Source of the DNA: Siphonodentalium dalli
Lineage: Eukaryota; Mollusca; Scaphopoda; Gadilida; Siphonodentaliidae
Reading direction: 5' to 3'
NCBI GenBank assembly: GCA_032622095.1
Contig: CP136062.1
Coordinates: 226,374,578 to 226,438,577, forward strand
Length of the DNA stretch: 64,000 nucleotides
Positions 30,241 through 41,055 of this stretch are shown piece by piece. The notes under the pieces are model-generated. The model ran no database searches. It saw only the letters and a list, made by a program, of their open reading frames with translations, and had not been told where the DNA came from. How positions within the stretch are numbered: the first letter of the stretch is position 1; the number at the start of each line of letters is the position of its first letter. A program made the translations under genes and the position numbers.

Positions 30241-32360
30241 CGCCAAAGGATTTAGTGATGCAAAGAGTAAAATACAAGATGGCTGCTGGTGGCCATTTTT
30301 TTTGGCCAATTGACCCCAAAAGAACTCGTTCCCATCTACGTATAATTGTTAACATCCATGACAAATTTTATGAAGATCTGCCCAAAGCTACGACATACAA
30401 ATTTCATGATGATCAGACGAACAGAACAGTACGTCCTGTAGACCGCGCCAATGGATTGAATTTTAAAATCCAAGATGGCCGCTGGCAGCCATGTTTTTTG
30501 GCCGAATGACCCCACAATGATTCGTTCCCATCTACATGTCAATGTCAACATTCATGACAAATTTAATAAATATCAGACCAAAGGTATGACCTGTAGCCCA
30601 CGCCAAAGGATTTAGTCATGCAAAAAGTAAAATGCTGGTGGCAATGTTTTTTGACCGAATGACCCCAAAACGACTCGTTCCCATCTACATGTCATTGTTA
30701 TAATTAATGACAAATTTCATGACCATTTGACCAAAGCTACGACCTGTAGCCCGCACCAAAGGATTTAGTCATGCAAAGAGTAAAATCCAAGATGGCTGCT
30801 GGCGGCCATGTTTTTTGACCAAATGACCCCATAACGACTCAATCCCATCTACATGTCATTGTTATCATTCATGACAAATTTCATGATGATCAGACGAACA
30901 GTACGACCTGTAGCCCGCGCCAATGGATTGAATTTTGAAATCCAAGATGGCCGCCAGCAGCCATGTTTTTTGGCCGAATGACCCGACAATGATTCGTTCC
31001 CATCTACATGTCAATGTCAACGTTCATGACAAATTTGATAAAGATTAGACCAAAGGCAACCTATAGCCCGCGCCAAAGGATTTAGTCATGCAAAGAGTAA
31101 AATCCAAGATGGCGGCCATGTTTTTTGGCCGAACGACTCCAAAATCACTCGTTCCCATCTACATGTCAGTGTTAACATCCATGACAAATTTCATAAACTT
31201 CCGACCAACACAACGACCTGTAGCCCGCGCCAAAGGATTTAGTCATGCAAAGAGTAAAATCCAAGATGGCTGCTGGCAGCCATGTTTTTTGGCCGAACGA
31301 CCCCAAAATCACTCGTTCCCATCTACATGTCATTATTAACATCAATGACAAATTTCATGATGATCAGACGAACAGTACGACCTGTAGCCCGCGCCAATGG
31401 ATTGAATCTTGAAATCCAAGATGGCTGCCAGCGGCCATGTTTTTTGGCCGAATGACCCCAAAATGACTCGTTCCCATCTACATGTCAATGTCAACATTCA
31501 TGACAAATTTCATAAAGATCAGACCAAAGGTACGACCTGTAGCCCGCGCCAAAGGATTTAGTCATGCAAAGAGTAAAATACAAGATGGCTGCTGGCGGCC
31601 ATGTTTTTTGGCCGAGCGACACCAAAATCACTCGTTCCCATCTACATGTCATTATTAACATCAATGACAAATTTCATGATGATCAGACGAACAGTACGAC
31701 CTGTAGCCCGCGCCAATGGATTGAATCTTGAAATCCAAGATGGCTGCCAGCGGCCATGTTTTTTGGCCGAATGACCCCAAAATGACTCGTTCCCATCTAC
31801 ATGTCAATGTCAACATTCATGACAAATTTCATAAAGATCAGACCAAAGGTACGACCTGTAGCCCGGGCCAAAGGATTTAGTCATGCAAAGAGTAAAATCC
31901 AAGATGGCTGCTGGCGGCCATGTTTTTCGGCCGAACGACCCCAAAATGACTCGTTCCCATCTACATGACAGTGTTAACATCCATGACAAATTTCATAAAC
32001 TTCCGACCAAAACAACGACCTGTAGCCCGCGCCAAAGGATTTAGTCATGCAAAGAGTAAAATCCAAGATGGCTACTGGCAGCCATGTTTTTTGGCCGAAC
32101 GACCCCAAAATCACTCGTTCCCATCTACATGTCATTATTAACATCAATGACAAATTTCATGATGATCAGATGAACAGTACGACCTGTAGGCCGCGCCAAT
32201 GGATTGAATCTTGAAATCCAAGATGGCTGCCAGCGGCCATGTTTTTTGGCCGAATGACCCAAAAATGACTCGTTCCCATCTACATGTCAATGTCAACATT
32301 CATGACAAATTTCATGAAGATCAGACCAAAGGTACAACCTGTAGCCCGCGCCAAAGGAAA
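30241..32360 (+). repeat. Satellite array with AAGATGGC / GGCCATGTTTT units
   Basis: About 13 units of two related types. One has GCGCCAAAGGATTTAGTCAT and GCAAAGAGTAAAATCC (about 155-170 bp); the other has CGCCAATGGATTGAATCTTG (about 155 bp). Both share CAAGATGGC, GGCCATGTTTTTTGGCC, CTCGTTCCCATCTACATGTC and ATGACAAATTTCAT. The types alternate in much of the array, giving a dimer of about 320 bp. It ends in (ACGGACAC)n. Confidence 0.9.
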
Positions 32361-32870
32361 TTGTTGACGGACACACGGACACACGGACACACGGACGACG
32401 GACGCCAAACCATGGCAATAGCTCAAACTTACAAGTAAGTTGAGCTAAAAAGGGAAATAACTCCACACAAAAAAGTCAGACAGATGTCATAATCGCAGGT
32501 GCACATGTTCAAATGGTACTTAATATATGTGCCAAGTTTTAAAAAAAAATTACCTAAAAATGTAGGAATAACAGCTCGGACAAAATTATACATGTTGCGA
32601 AAAATTTCTAAGTCGAAAAAGGGGGATAGGGGATAACTCCACCAAATAAAGTCCAACAGATGTCATAATCACATGTGTACAGGTTCCCATGGTGACCGAT
32701 GTCTGTGCAAATTTTCACGGAAAATGATAAAAAAAAAAAAAGATTGAGAAAAACTCCGGACAAATTTGTGTCCATGGATGGATGGACAAGCTGATTCCAG
32801 TATACCCCCCCCCCCCCACAACTTTGTTGCGGGGGGGGATATAATTAATTTCAAACTGGACAAAAGTGAT
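32361..32870 (+). repeat. LINE-like 3' tail and repeat K, copy 3
   Basis: (CACGGACA)n, CCATGGCAATAGCTCAAACTT, then K text (AAATGTAGGAATAACAGCTC, CATAATCGCAGGTGCACA), then a C-rich/G-rich inverted pair at 32803-32840 around ACAACTTTGTTGC. These endings resemble molluscan LINE 3' UTRs I recall. No RT coding sequence. Confidence 0.5.
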
Positions 32871-33283
32871 GGTAATATGCTCTAGTGTGAACCGCAAAAA
32901 TTGAAATAATGTTTTTCCAGTAACGACTCTATCAACATAACTAATCAACACAGATTCTCATGTTTGGATACAGACGTGCCATGTCCATAATACATTGATT
33001 GTTCTGAGTTTGTCTGTGAGAGATGCATAATAAGTCCATTTGTGAAGATAACAGCTAAAGCACTATGCTGTATCCAGTACAGACTGTGCATTTCGTCATT
33101 ATCTTACTTGTCTCGCCCAGCACTAATGCCACTTACTAGTATCTGAAATATTTAGGAGGCTTTAACACTAGATCAGAAAAGTCAAGGGAATTAGGATCAG
33201 CAGACCTATGAATTAAGCAAAACAGGCATTGGTTGGTAAATCTGAATTCGGCATTTAATGGGCATCCACAAATTCTGTAATAC
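32871..33283. other. Unassigned sequence
   Basis: I see no gene, hairpin or repeat here. Confidence 0.25.
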
Positions 33284-33412
33284 TACAGTAATGCCCTAAA
33301 TAATCAACTCCTCAACCACAGCAGAAATATGGGTAACTTTTAGTCGGAAATATGGTTTGTTGCCATTCATCGGAAAGGTTTCAGTGAGAGCTTTCCGATA
33401 AATGGCAACAAG
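33284..33412. mobile_element. D foldback element, right arm truncated
   Basis: Starts CTACAGTAATGCCCTAAATA and passes the centre (GGAAAGGTTTCAGTGAGAGC) but stops at GGCAACAAGCCA, where C-type sequence begins. Confidence 0.7.
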
Positions 33413-33660
33413 CCAATGACAAGAGCTTCCTGAATTTTTGCGAAAACACTGTACCAATGCATTATCTTATATATGCGAGTCGACCATAGGGAGCCTCGCA
33501 TATATAAGAGAATGCATTGGCCTAACATAGTTTATATTATGTTTTATAATTGTTCAAAAAATTTAAGAAAAGAAAAATGATAATATTGTTAAAGAATATT
33601 AGAAAAAATTATAAAAATTGTTATAGAATGTAAGAAGCCGAGAGGCCGATCATGATCGGC
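33413..33660. mobile_element. Chimeric TTAA-C / A-B element
   Basis: The left side is a C end (GACAAGAGCTTCCTGAATTT, GCGAAAACACTG). The hairpin at 33453-33521 has an A/B tip on its left side (CGACC) and a C tip on its right (GGGAG). The right side is AT-rich spacer with GTTAAAGAATATTAGAAAAA and then GGCCGATCATGATCGGC as in B. Confidence 0.7.
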
Positions 33661-34095
33661 AGATGTTGTTTGTTTGAACATATTTTATTTGACCCTCGTT
33701 ACATAATACATTTAACAAATTAGAATCTGAAATAAGATATGAGTATACTGTTATGTACAATTATAGACAAATGTACATAACACAAGTTATTGGAATTTAT
33801 GGGTCACTCGCATTTATATACTGGTAAGAGAATGCACTGGTACAGGATCTGTAATGCTGCACCACCACAGCCTTGGGTTAAATGTGAAAAGGTGACCTGG
33901 ACATGGAATACTTGGGTTAAGAGAGTCCAATTTAAGTTTACAATGATAATGTATCAAATTCTACCTCACTGCTGACCCATTAATATCAATTATATAGAAA
34001 AGCTGTCAACAAATCATAGGCATTGTTTATGTTGAAACTGGCATCTGTATTAAACCAATAACATTTATAATGACCTCAGACCATCTGTAGAGTGA
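33661..34095. other. Unassigned sequence with C fragment
   Basis: 33808-33880 contains a worn C piece (GAGAATGCACTGGTACAGGA, CTGTAATGCTGCACCA). The remainder shows nothing I can name. Confidence 0.35.
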
Positions 34096-35518
34096 TACTG
34101 TTATGCCCTAAGTAAATGACCCATGAACTGCAGTTATAATCTGTTTACAACTGTGGTTAAACTGTAACCACACCGCAGTCATTTGCCATAACTGCGGTGG
34201 CATCGCAGTTACATGCGGTTAGGTTACCGCAGTTAATAACCCTTAACTACGGTTACACTGCACGTAAAATTTAACCTTCCGGTATTTGAATATTTAATGG
34301 GAAAGAGAGGGGTACTACCCATGCATCTACCAGTGTATGTTATCGTTTTGTGTTTTAGCGATCACAGCTAAGTGGTAACTTCATAATCGACCAGGAGTTG
34401 ATTGTATGTTTTTGTTATCACCATCGTTACTCAACACGATATATTTTATGTTTTAATCCCGACTTGTTGAAAACTGTATAATTTTGACGTATATGTTCTA
34501 GTATACGTCCGTTGTTCGGCTTGAGAAAAAATACATGCTTATGTTTGAAGCAAAGTAGAGTGCTGAATTTAATACTAGTAATAGTACATACGCAATTCGC
34601 GAATCTAGCTGGCGTGTCACGTTTGTAGTTAATTCTGATTATATAGCAACAAATGCAAGATCGGAAAACTTAAATATTGGTTTCCGATATCCGAATAATG
34701 CCCGACGTTTGAAAAGTGCGGTTGTTCCGTTTAAACGCATTTTGTGACTATGTATTGTTTCCCCCACTTTACATTTATGCATGTGTGGGACTCTAACCCC
34801 CACTTTATATTTTTATATAATTATCCACTCGAATCCGTTTGAAATTCAGTGGCCATTTGATCTGTTTGAATGCATTTTTTCCGTGTTGCGGTTGTTCCAT
34901 TTTAAACGCGTTTCCTTACATTGAAAGTGACCGGCACTCGTCAGCTAAATTGTCGAATAATTATATTTATATATACTTATATAAATATTTATTTTATCGA
35001 TGGTTAAAGTTGAAAATGGGCCGTAAGAATTCCGATTACCCATCGGTGTTAGCCCAACTGTTATTTTCACTAAAAGGCTACTATAAAGTATACAACATTA
35101 ATATAATAAAAAAAAAAAATAATAAAAAAAATAAAACACATACACCATACATCACAATCTTCCGTTTACCCAAAACATAAAATATTGGTATATGAATGTC
35201 TGTTCTATTTATCCAAAATAAATAGAAGATCCACAACAAAAAATATTTATATTGAAAGGGACACTGCCATGTTATTTGTGCTAACTTGTCTAACGAGCAT
35301 GGCAACTAAAACATGATATGCCATATGGTACATGTATCTGTTCCATTAAGAGCGACATATACCTGTTTAACCGCGACATATCCGTTTTAACTGCACAATT
35401 TATTCGGTTCTCTTGCATTTTAAACGCATCTTATAACCGCGGTTAGGTTAAAACAGAACGCAGTTAAACTGGGGTGCCACTTCAGTTAGATGGGCCATTT
35501 ACTTAGGGCATAACAGTA
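34096..35518. mobile_element. J element, 1.4-kb TA-flanked inverted-repeat element
   Basis: Ends TACTGTTATGCCCTAAGTAA and TTACTTAGGGCATAACAGTA are inverted repeats of about 30 bp flanked by TA. Just inside are repeated GCGGTTA/TAACCGC motifs on both sides. Internal direct repeats contain GCGGTTGTTCC and TTTAAACGC. The longest frame (34839-35180, 113 codons) is Lys/Asn/Tyr-rich and has no transposase motif, so the element is non-autonomous. Ends are related to D. Confidence 0.7.
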
Positions 35519-35749
35519 TACTCAGCTGTGCAATGCAGCACAGATGTTCTAGTCTACTGTTAATATCATGTGATGGGTATTGTTGAAACTTTTTAAAAAT
35601 TAGATACCATAGGTTTCTTTATCTGCACATTGGCATAGGAGACATCAGAAAATAATATAGCCTTATCAATAGCTAAGTAGTCCAAAGGCATGGGATGGAA
35701 TCGGTGAATTGGGTTTAATGTTTAATGCTCCAATCAAATTTACCAGTAC

Positions 35750-36110
35750 ATAACACAAGATTTGGACCGATTTAACCCAAATTTGGTGTGGTGAGCAGGG
35801 GTACCCTTGGCAGGTTATAATGGTGTTAGTTTTTCAAATTTTGTTAACTTTAAAAAAAAATGGTTTTTAATTTAAAAAATAATAATAAAAATTATATATA
35901 TATTTTTTTTAAATTGAGCGAAGAATTCAATCTAAATTTTTTTTTTAAGAGTGAATATTTTTTTAAAAAGGGCCATAACTCAGTTAAATAGTCAGATCAA
36001 ACCCATAATCGAACTCAATCTGTCTTTTGTGCTGAGAAATTCATTTACAAAATTTGGTTCTGATCAGATCAGTGTCTACAGACAGACGGTATGGGTAAAC
36101 ATAAAAATGA
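35750..36110 (+). repeat. Interspersed repeat with AAGGGCCATAACTC
   Basis: ACACAAGATTTGGACCGATT, AAATTTGGTGTGGTGAGCAG, an A/T-rich middle, and AAGGGCCATAACTCAGTTAA with GAAATTCATTTACAAAATTT. This pattern is one I recall in bivalve and gastropod LINE 3' regions. No coding sequence. Confidence 0.4.
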
Positions 36111-36123
36111 TAAAACATTGTAA

Positions 36124-36160
36124 TAGGCCAATGCATCGTTGTGTCACGAAAGGATTAGAA
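36124..36160 (+). mobile_element. TTAA-C right-end fragment
   Basis: GGCCAATGCATCG followed by GTGTCACGAAAGGATTAG, a small remnant of hairpin base and right end. Confidence 0.4.
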
Positions 36161-36387
36161 CCACAATTCCACTCGTGGTGAACATTAATTTTGGTACGCT
36201 CTGCTAATATGGATGTATTCTATACATCTCGCTTATCGCTGGTGACGCTGAGGGCAGAAATCATTTCTCCTTGATTTATAATACCTCAAAGACTCGATCT
36301 CCGAACACAGCTGTTACCCAGAAGCAATTGTCTCACGGATAACCAAGATGTATTAAATTATACTGCCTCTAGAACTCCCGAATAATC

Positions 36388-36757
36388 AAGACTTGAAATA
36401 GTTTGCCTGTCATTAGCATGATAAGGTCCCCAGAGGGTGAATTAAGTGACGATATCACGCATGGCTGTGGGAGACCTTGGATCTGACTGAAGTTGGTGAT
36501 GTTCACCCATTAGTCACCTCAATTATGGGATTTATCTTTTGCAAATTAGGGCGATATAGAAACTGAACAGAAGTAACTAAAACAATGTTATTTTGAGACT
36601 ATATATACTTCCCAGAAAATGAGGCCTGAGCAGAATGAGCTCCCCAGAGGGTGAATTAGGTGATACTAGCCTGCTGTGCGTGATAGCGTCACTAAATTCA
36701 TCCTCTGGGGACGTCATTCTGCAAAATGTCAGACACTATTTCTAGAACTCCCGAATT
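36388..36757 (+). mobile_element. E-long repeat
   Basis: Starts AAGACTTGAAATAGTTTGCC, one E arm, then GTTGGTGATGTTCACCCATT, GGCGATATAGAAACTGAACA, then the foldback with GATACTAGCCTGC and CATCCTCTGGGGACGTCATT. Confidence 0.6.
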
Positions 36758-37129
36758 ATATCATTTCACAACTTCCTAGATTTGACATTTAATCAAAATA
36801 CGTAGCTAGCCTGTTTGTCGCTGGGCCGCGATAATATGAGAATATATTAGCATTAAAGAAAATAGGCTGCCAATATTTCTCAATAGCTGCCGGAAATAGT
36901 GCCTCATCTGTCAGAAGGCTCTTAGAATGCTAATCACAAAACTAGATTTGTCCTCGGAAGGATCGATGTTTAGTTTGTGTTTCCGACCCCAAATATAAAG
37001 AATGCTGTTTATTGTAAAGTTCACGCCACAATGTTTACACACCAGCGACTGTCTTGGCAATTTCACTAATATCTCGTAGGAATGGAATGATATATATCAA
37101 TGTCATGATATCATCGACATGGTACTTAT

Positions 37130-37480
37130 CATGTAATGTTTATACCCAGCCTCCCTGTTATTCCTGCAGTTAATATGAATAAAGTGGAACACTCTAGAAT
37201 ATTCTAGAATATTCTTTATTCTTGCTTTATTCAAGTTCGTTATTCAAGTTCGTTATTCCAGTCCAAAATTTATTCCTGGTACTAAACATGAATAAACAGG
37301 AATTGTGAGAAAACAATGTAAAATCAGTGAAATTTACGAATTCTTTATCTAGAATAAACATGAATAAACAAGATTGTTGTGACTTTTAAATAAATCAGAA
37401 AATTACCTTAAATAATCTGGAATTTTTTATTTTTCAGCAAAGTATGAGACCAGAATAAGAATTTACAAGAATTTTGGACT
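37130..37480 (+). repeat. Repeat L, copy 4, with perfect HSE
   Basis: CCTCCCTGTTATTCCTGCAG, AATAAAGTGGAACACTC, then 37196-37215 AGAATATTCTAGAATATTCT (four alternating heat-shock pentamers), TTGCTTTATTCAAG, AAACATGAATAAACAGGAAT. Matches 11515-11865 in reverse. Confidence 0.6.
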
Positions 37481-37815
37481 TTTGACTATTTTGCCAACAA
37501 ATTAAAACAGAACAGCCAAAGTTCAAATTATTCTACATTGTTCATGTTTATTCTATTCAACTTTTATTCCAGTTTATTCATCGTATTATTTCATTTTATT
37601 ACACTCCTATGCGCGATTTCCATTGAAAATGCCGTTAATTAAAAATGGTAATGTCACTAGTGAATTATATCATTTCTCGTTACGTCATTGACGTTACGTC
37701 GCTTACTGGTCATGGCTAAAATGTCGGTTGTTAATATTTCTCCACATCGGTACTTTCATCCATTAATTCTGTGTGTTTTAATCATATTTGGCGAACCAAA
37801 TTGATGCAGAAGTGT

Positions 37816-37960
37816 AATAAATAGAGTAATCAATTAGTTCCGAGAATTGCGTTAAATAATTCACTCGAGGTGAGAGACGTTTAGGTAAGAAACTCGTCTC
37901 TCGCCTCTCGTGAATTATTTAACGTAATTCCTGGAACCAATTGATTACTCTCTATATATT
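37816..37960. mobile_element. Palindromic foldback M
   Basis: Arms of about 60 bp: AGTAATCAATTAGTTCC...GGTGAGAGACG mirrored by CGTCTCTCGCC...GGAACCAATTGATTACT. Single copy here, unclassified. Confidence 0.65.
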
Positions 37961-38047
37961 CTAGAATAATTCCTGGTCAGAATAGCAGGGTATGTTGCAG
38001 TAATGTTCATATCACGATACATTTACTGTATGGCTGTACCCAAAAAG

Positions 38048-38120
38048 ATATATGTTTAGATCACGGTACACTTTTGATTAAAATTTTTAATGTATCATTG
38101 TACCGTGATCTAAACATATA
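38048..38120. repeat. Inverted repeat of 22 bp
   Basis: ATATGTTTAGATCACGGTAC is mirrored by GTACCGTGATCTAAACATAT around a 28-bp AT-rich loop. A TTAA-B element lies just to the right. Confidence 0.75.
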
Positions 38121-38122
38121 AC

Positions 38123-38358
38123 TTAACACTTTCAGTGCCAGGTCGATTTTTGTATCAACCCATATACCCTGTGCCAATGCATTCTCTTATATATGCGAGT
38201 CGACCATAGGTCGCCTCGCATATATAAGAGACTGCATTGGCCTAACATTTTTTTTAATTTTTTTTTTACAATTTTAATATATTTTATTATATTCTTTAAC
38301 AGACTTATTGTGTAGGTTTAGGGCCGATTAGATCGGCCCCTGGCACTCAAAGGGTTAA
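38123..38358 (-). mobile_element. TTAA-B element, copy 6
   Basis: TTAA both sides; left end CACTTTCAGTGCCAGG (first C changed), right end GGCACTCAAAGGG. One hairpin with the usual mismatch; GGGCCGATTAGATCGGCCC palindrome near the right. Confidence 0.85.
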
Positions 38359-38474
38359 CCTAGCCTTTCACTCAATTACATTACATCCAATTGACATGTA
38401 AAGCTATATACACTACAGCCTACCTATTTCAGATGTCCCAAATACCTATCCACAATCTGTCGAATTCATTGATT

Positions 38475-38865
38475 AGATGATTTTATCTTCTGCAAATAAG
38501 GGAATACTGAAACTGAACAGAAGTAACTAAACTCCATTTTAATTTGAGACTATAGATCCTTCTCAGAAGATGAGGCCTAAGCAGAATGAGGTTCCCAGAG
38601 GGTGAATTTGGTGACACTAACGAGGATAGCATCACTAAATTCACCCTCTGGGGACCTCATTCTATAAATGACAGACAATCTATTTGTAAACATATTTTTA
38701 TTTCCAATTCCAAACAAATAACATAATATAAAATTGACACTTAAATTAAAATAGAAGTGAACGGGGATCGGGCAACAAGCCCGATGGCTCATATGAAGTC
38801 TTCTCCCCTTTGGCTACATGCCCCGTCCCCAATAAGTAAGACATACTATTTCAAGGCTTGGATAG
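38475..38865 (+). mobile_element. E-long repeat with internal insertion
   Basis: E-long text (GATTTTATCTTCTGCAAATA, AACTGAACAGAAGTAACTAA), the E foldback (GGTGACACTAACGAGGATAG), and then about 140 bp of unrelated sequence before TACTATTTCAAGGCTTGG. Confidence 0.6.
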
Positions 38866-38929
38866 ATTTTGGGCCAGAAGTCCACGACTTGAAACATGAA
38901 TTTTAAATGCTGCAGTTAATATAGAAATC

Positions 38930-39110
38930 CTCAACATCACAAATGTCCATTTTCTGTGTATCAAAGTGTACATTGTAGTGTACCATTGGAATTGGTCAAG
39001 TAGAAACAGAATATACTTTCAACAACTAATCGCCTAATTGAAGGATAGTCTTGAAAATTGCGAGAAATATTGATAGTATAAGGGGATTACGCATCAAAAA
39101 TGACGGGTGA
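38930..39110 (+). repeat. Repeat N, copy 1
   Basis: GTCCATTTTCTGTGTATCAA, CTAATCGCCTAATTGAAGGA. Related modules lie at 42590-42800, 44290-44720 and 45840-46120. Confidence 0.5.
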
Positions 39111-39148
39111 CAAACATGACAAGCAGGAATATAGTGTGAAGAATTAGT

Positions 39149-40192
39149 TTAACCCTTTACCCAACAGAACAGCCCTGTGCCAATGCATTCTCTTATATAT
39201 GCGAGTCGACCATAGGTCGCCTCGCATATATAAGAGAATGCATTGGCTTAACACATATTAAAAATGATAAAATTGTCAAAGAATGTAGAAAAATATTATA
39301 AAAATTATAAAATATTATAAAAATTGTTAAAAAATGTAAGAAAAAATTATAAAATTGTTAAAGGGGTACTGTACCCAAGATGTTGTTGTTGGTTTCTATA
39401 ATCCCCGAGTCGGAGAATAAGGTAACAACTTTTCTATTTTTTGAAAGTCTGTTGAGTACGAAGTATTGTTACGGATGGCAAATTTAACGGAATGCAAAAA
39501 TACAAATTGTCGTTGTCGAGTAATTTTTGTAAAGTTTTCAACCAAATGAATCAAATAAACATTATATTATATGCTTAGTAGTCCCATATACTCATTTAAG
39601 TTAGTGTACCGTCACTAGTCAATGAGTGGCTTGGGTTTTCTCCCCGTATAAGCATAATGTTTCAAACGATCGTGTGTGCAATTGTTTTCCTAATCCGGTA
39701 TCCCTCAATTATAATTTGATTACGTTTTGTACACGGAAATTCGAATTTTAAGAGACGCCATTTTATGGCTGGAGCCATAAAATCAATTTATATTAAATTA
39801 TTAACTTTTAAATTATTAAATTGTAAGATAGCCTATTAACCTGAGCGTTTACACAATACATCTTCGACTCAAATTACTTATATTTCTATATAGTATCGAT
39901 AATAGATCGTTGTTATCACCGGGAATTTATTGAAAATGGCGTACAGTACCCCTTTAAAGAATGTAAGAAAAAATGGTAAAGTGTTAAAAAAGAATTTTTT
40001 TAGGCCAATGCATTCTCTTATATATGCGAGGCGACCTATGGTCGACTCGCATATATAAAAGAATGCATTGGCACAGGGCATAACTGTAACCATCACAATG
40101 TGGTCAATGAACCGTTTCCAATGATATCCATATTTTAGGCTGTTGAAGCTTTATTTGGGCGTTTTTGGCCGTTTTGTTGGGTAAAGGGTTAA
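39149..40192 (+). mobile_element. TTAA-A element, copy 11, with nested TTAA-H
   Basis: TTAA both sides and A ends. The spacer between the hairpins is enlarged by local repeats of TATAAAAATTGTTAA and by an H insertion (39358-39957). Removing H leaves AAATTG-TTAA-AGAATGTAAG, the A consensus. Confidence 0.9.
39358..39957 (+). mobile_element. TTAA-H element, copy 2
   Basis: TTAA-AGGGGTACTGTAC on the left, GTACAGTACCCCT-TTAA on the right, nested in an A spacer. The right half matches copy 1. No convincing ORF. Confidence 0.9.
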
Positions 40193-40607
40193 GCTGATAT
40201 TAAACTCTCTTGTTTGCTAATTATTAGTGCCGTTATGTCGTTTGAGAACAATGGCACTAATTATTCCGTGACATTTCCCAGTGTCTTGTTATCTCTGTGC
40301 ATCAATTTTCTCACATATCTTGTGAGCTGATAATAAACTCTCTTTATTAATCATGTAATTTATCAGTCCTCCCTTTAAGTCATCTGAGGTCGGGCACCGA
40401 TCCCATGATATTCCCCTGGCCATGTGACTAATGGGTACCAATTTTCCTACATATATTCCAAATTGATAAGGAACGCTCTTTTTTGCTCATATATGTCCCT
40501 TTAAGTTATCTGAGGTAAAACAAGCTGTCATTATACAGATACTTTCCAGAGAAGGCCTAAGCAGAATGAAGTCCCCAGAGTGAATTAGTGATGCTAGCCC
40601 AGTGTGC

Positions 40608-41032
40608 TTAACCCTTTCAGTGCCAGGGGCCGATCTCATCGGCCCTAATTTACGGTCTGTAAAATCGGCCCCTTTTTGGGTATGCTTAAGCATGCTATAG
40701 CGAATTTAAAAACAAACTGGATAAAACCTTTGGGGCATGTTATAACTCAAAACTATCACCAAGTATTCATAGTAATAATTTTGATGCCCATGAAAAACGT
40801 AAGATTCCCTGGCACTAAACCTACAAAATAAGGCTGTTAAAGAATACAAGAAAAAATTATCAAAATTGTAAAAAATTGTAAAAAATAATAACAAAAGATG
40901 AAAAATTGTTAGGCCAATGCATTCTCTTATATATGCGAGGCGACCTATGGTCGACTCGCATATATAAGAGAATGCATTGGCACAGGGTATATGGGTTGAT
41001 ACAAAAATCGGACCTGGCACTGAAAGGGTTAA
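40608..41032 (+). mobile_element. TTAA-B element, long form, copy 7
   Basis: Ends CCCTTTCAGTGCC / GGCACTGAAAGGG with TTAA both sides. An extra left segment of about 190 bp (GGTATGCTTAAGCATGCTAT, CTATCACCAAGTATTCATAG, GCCCATGAAAAACGTAAG) precedes the AT-rich spacer and the hairpin. Shared with 44839-45296 and 53220-53626. Confidence 0.85.
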
Positions 41033-41055
41033 ACCACTATAAACATTGAAACCGT

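Noticed and set aside
34839-35180. 113-codon frame as a transposase within J
   Set aside because: Composition is Lys/Asn/Tyr low-complexity, with no DDE-type spacing or helix-turn-helix I can see.
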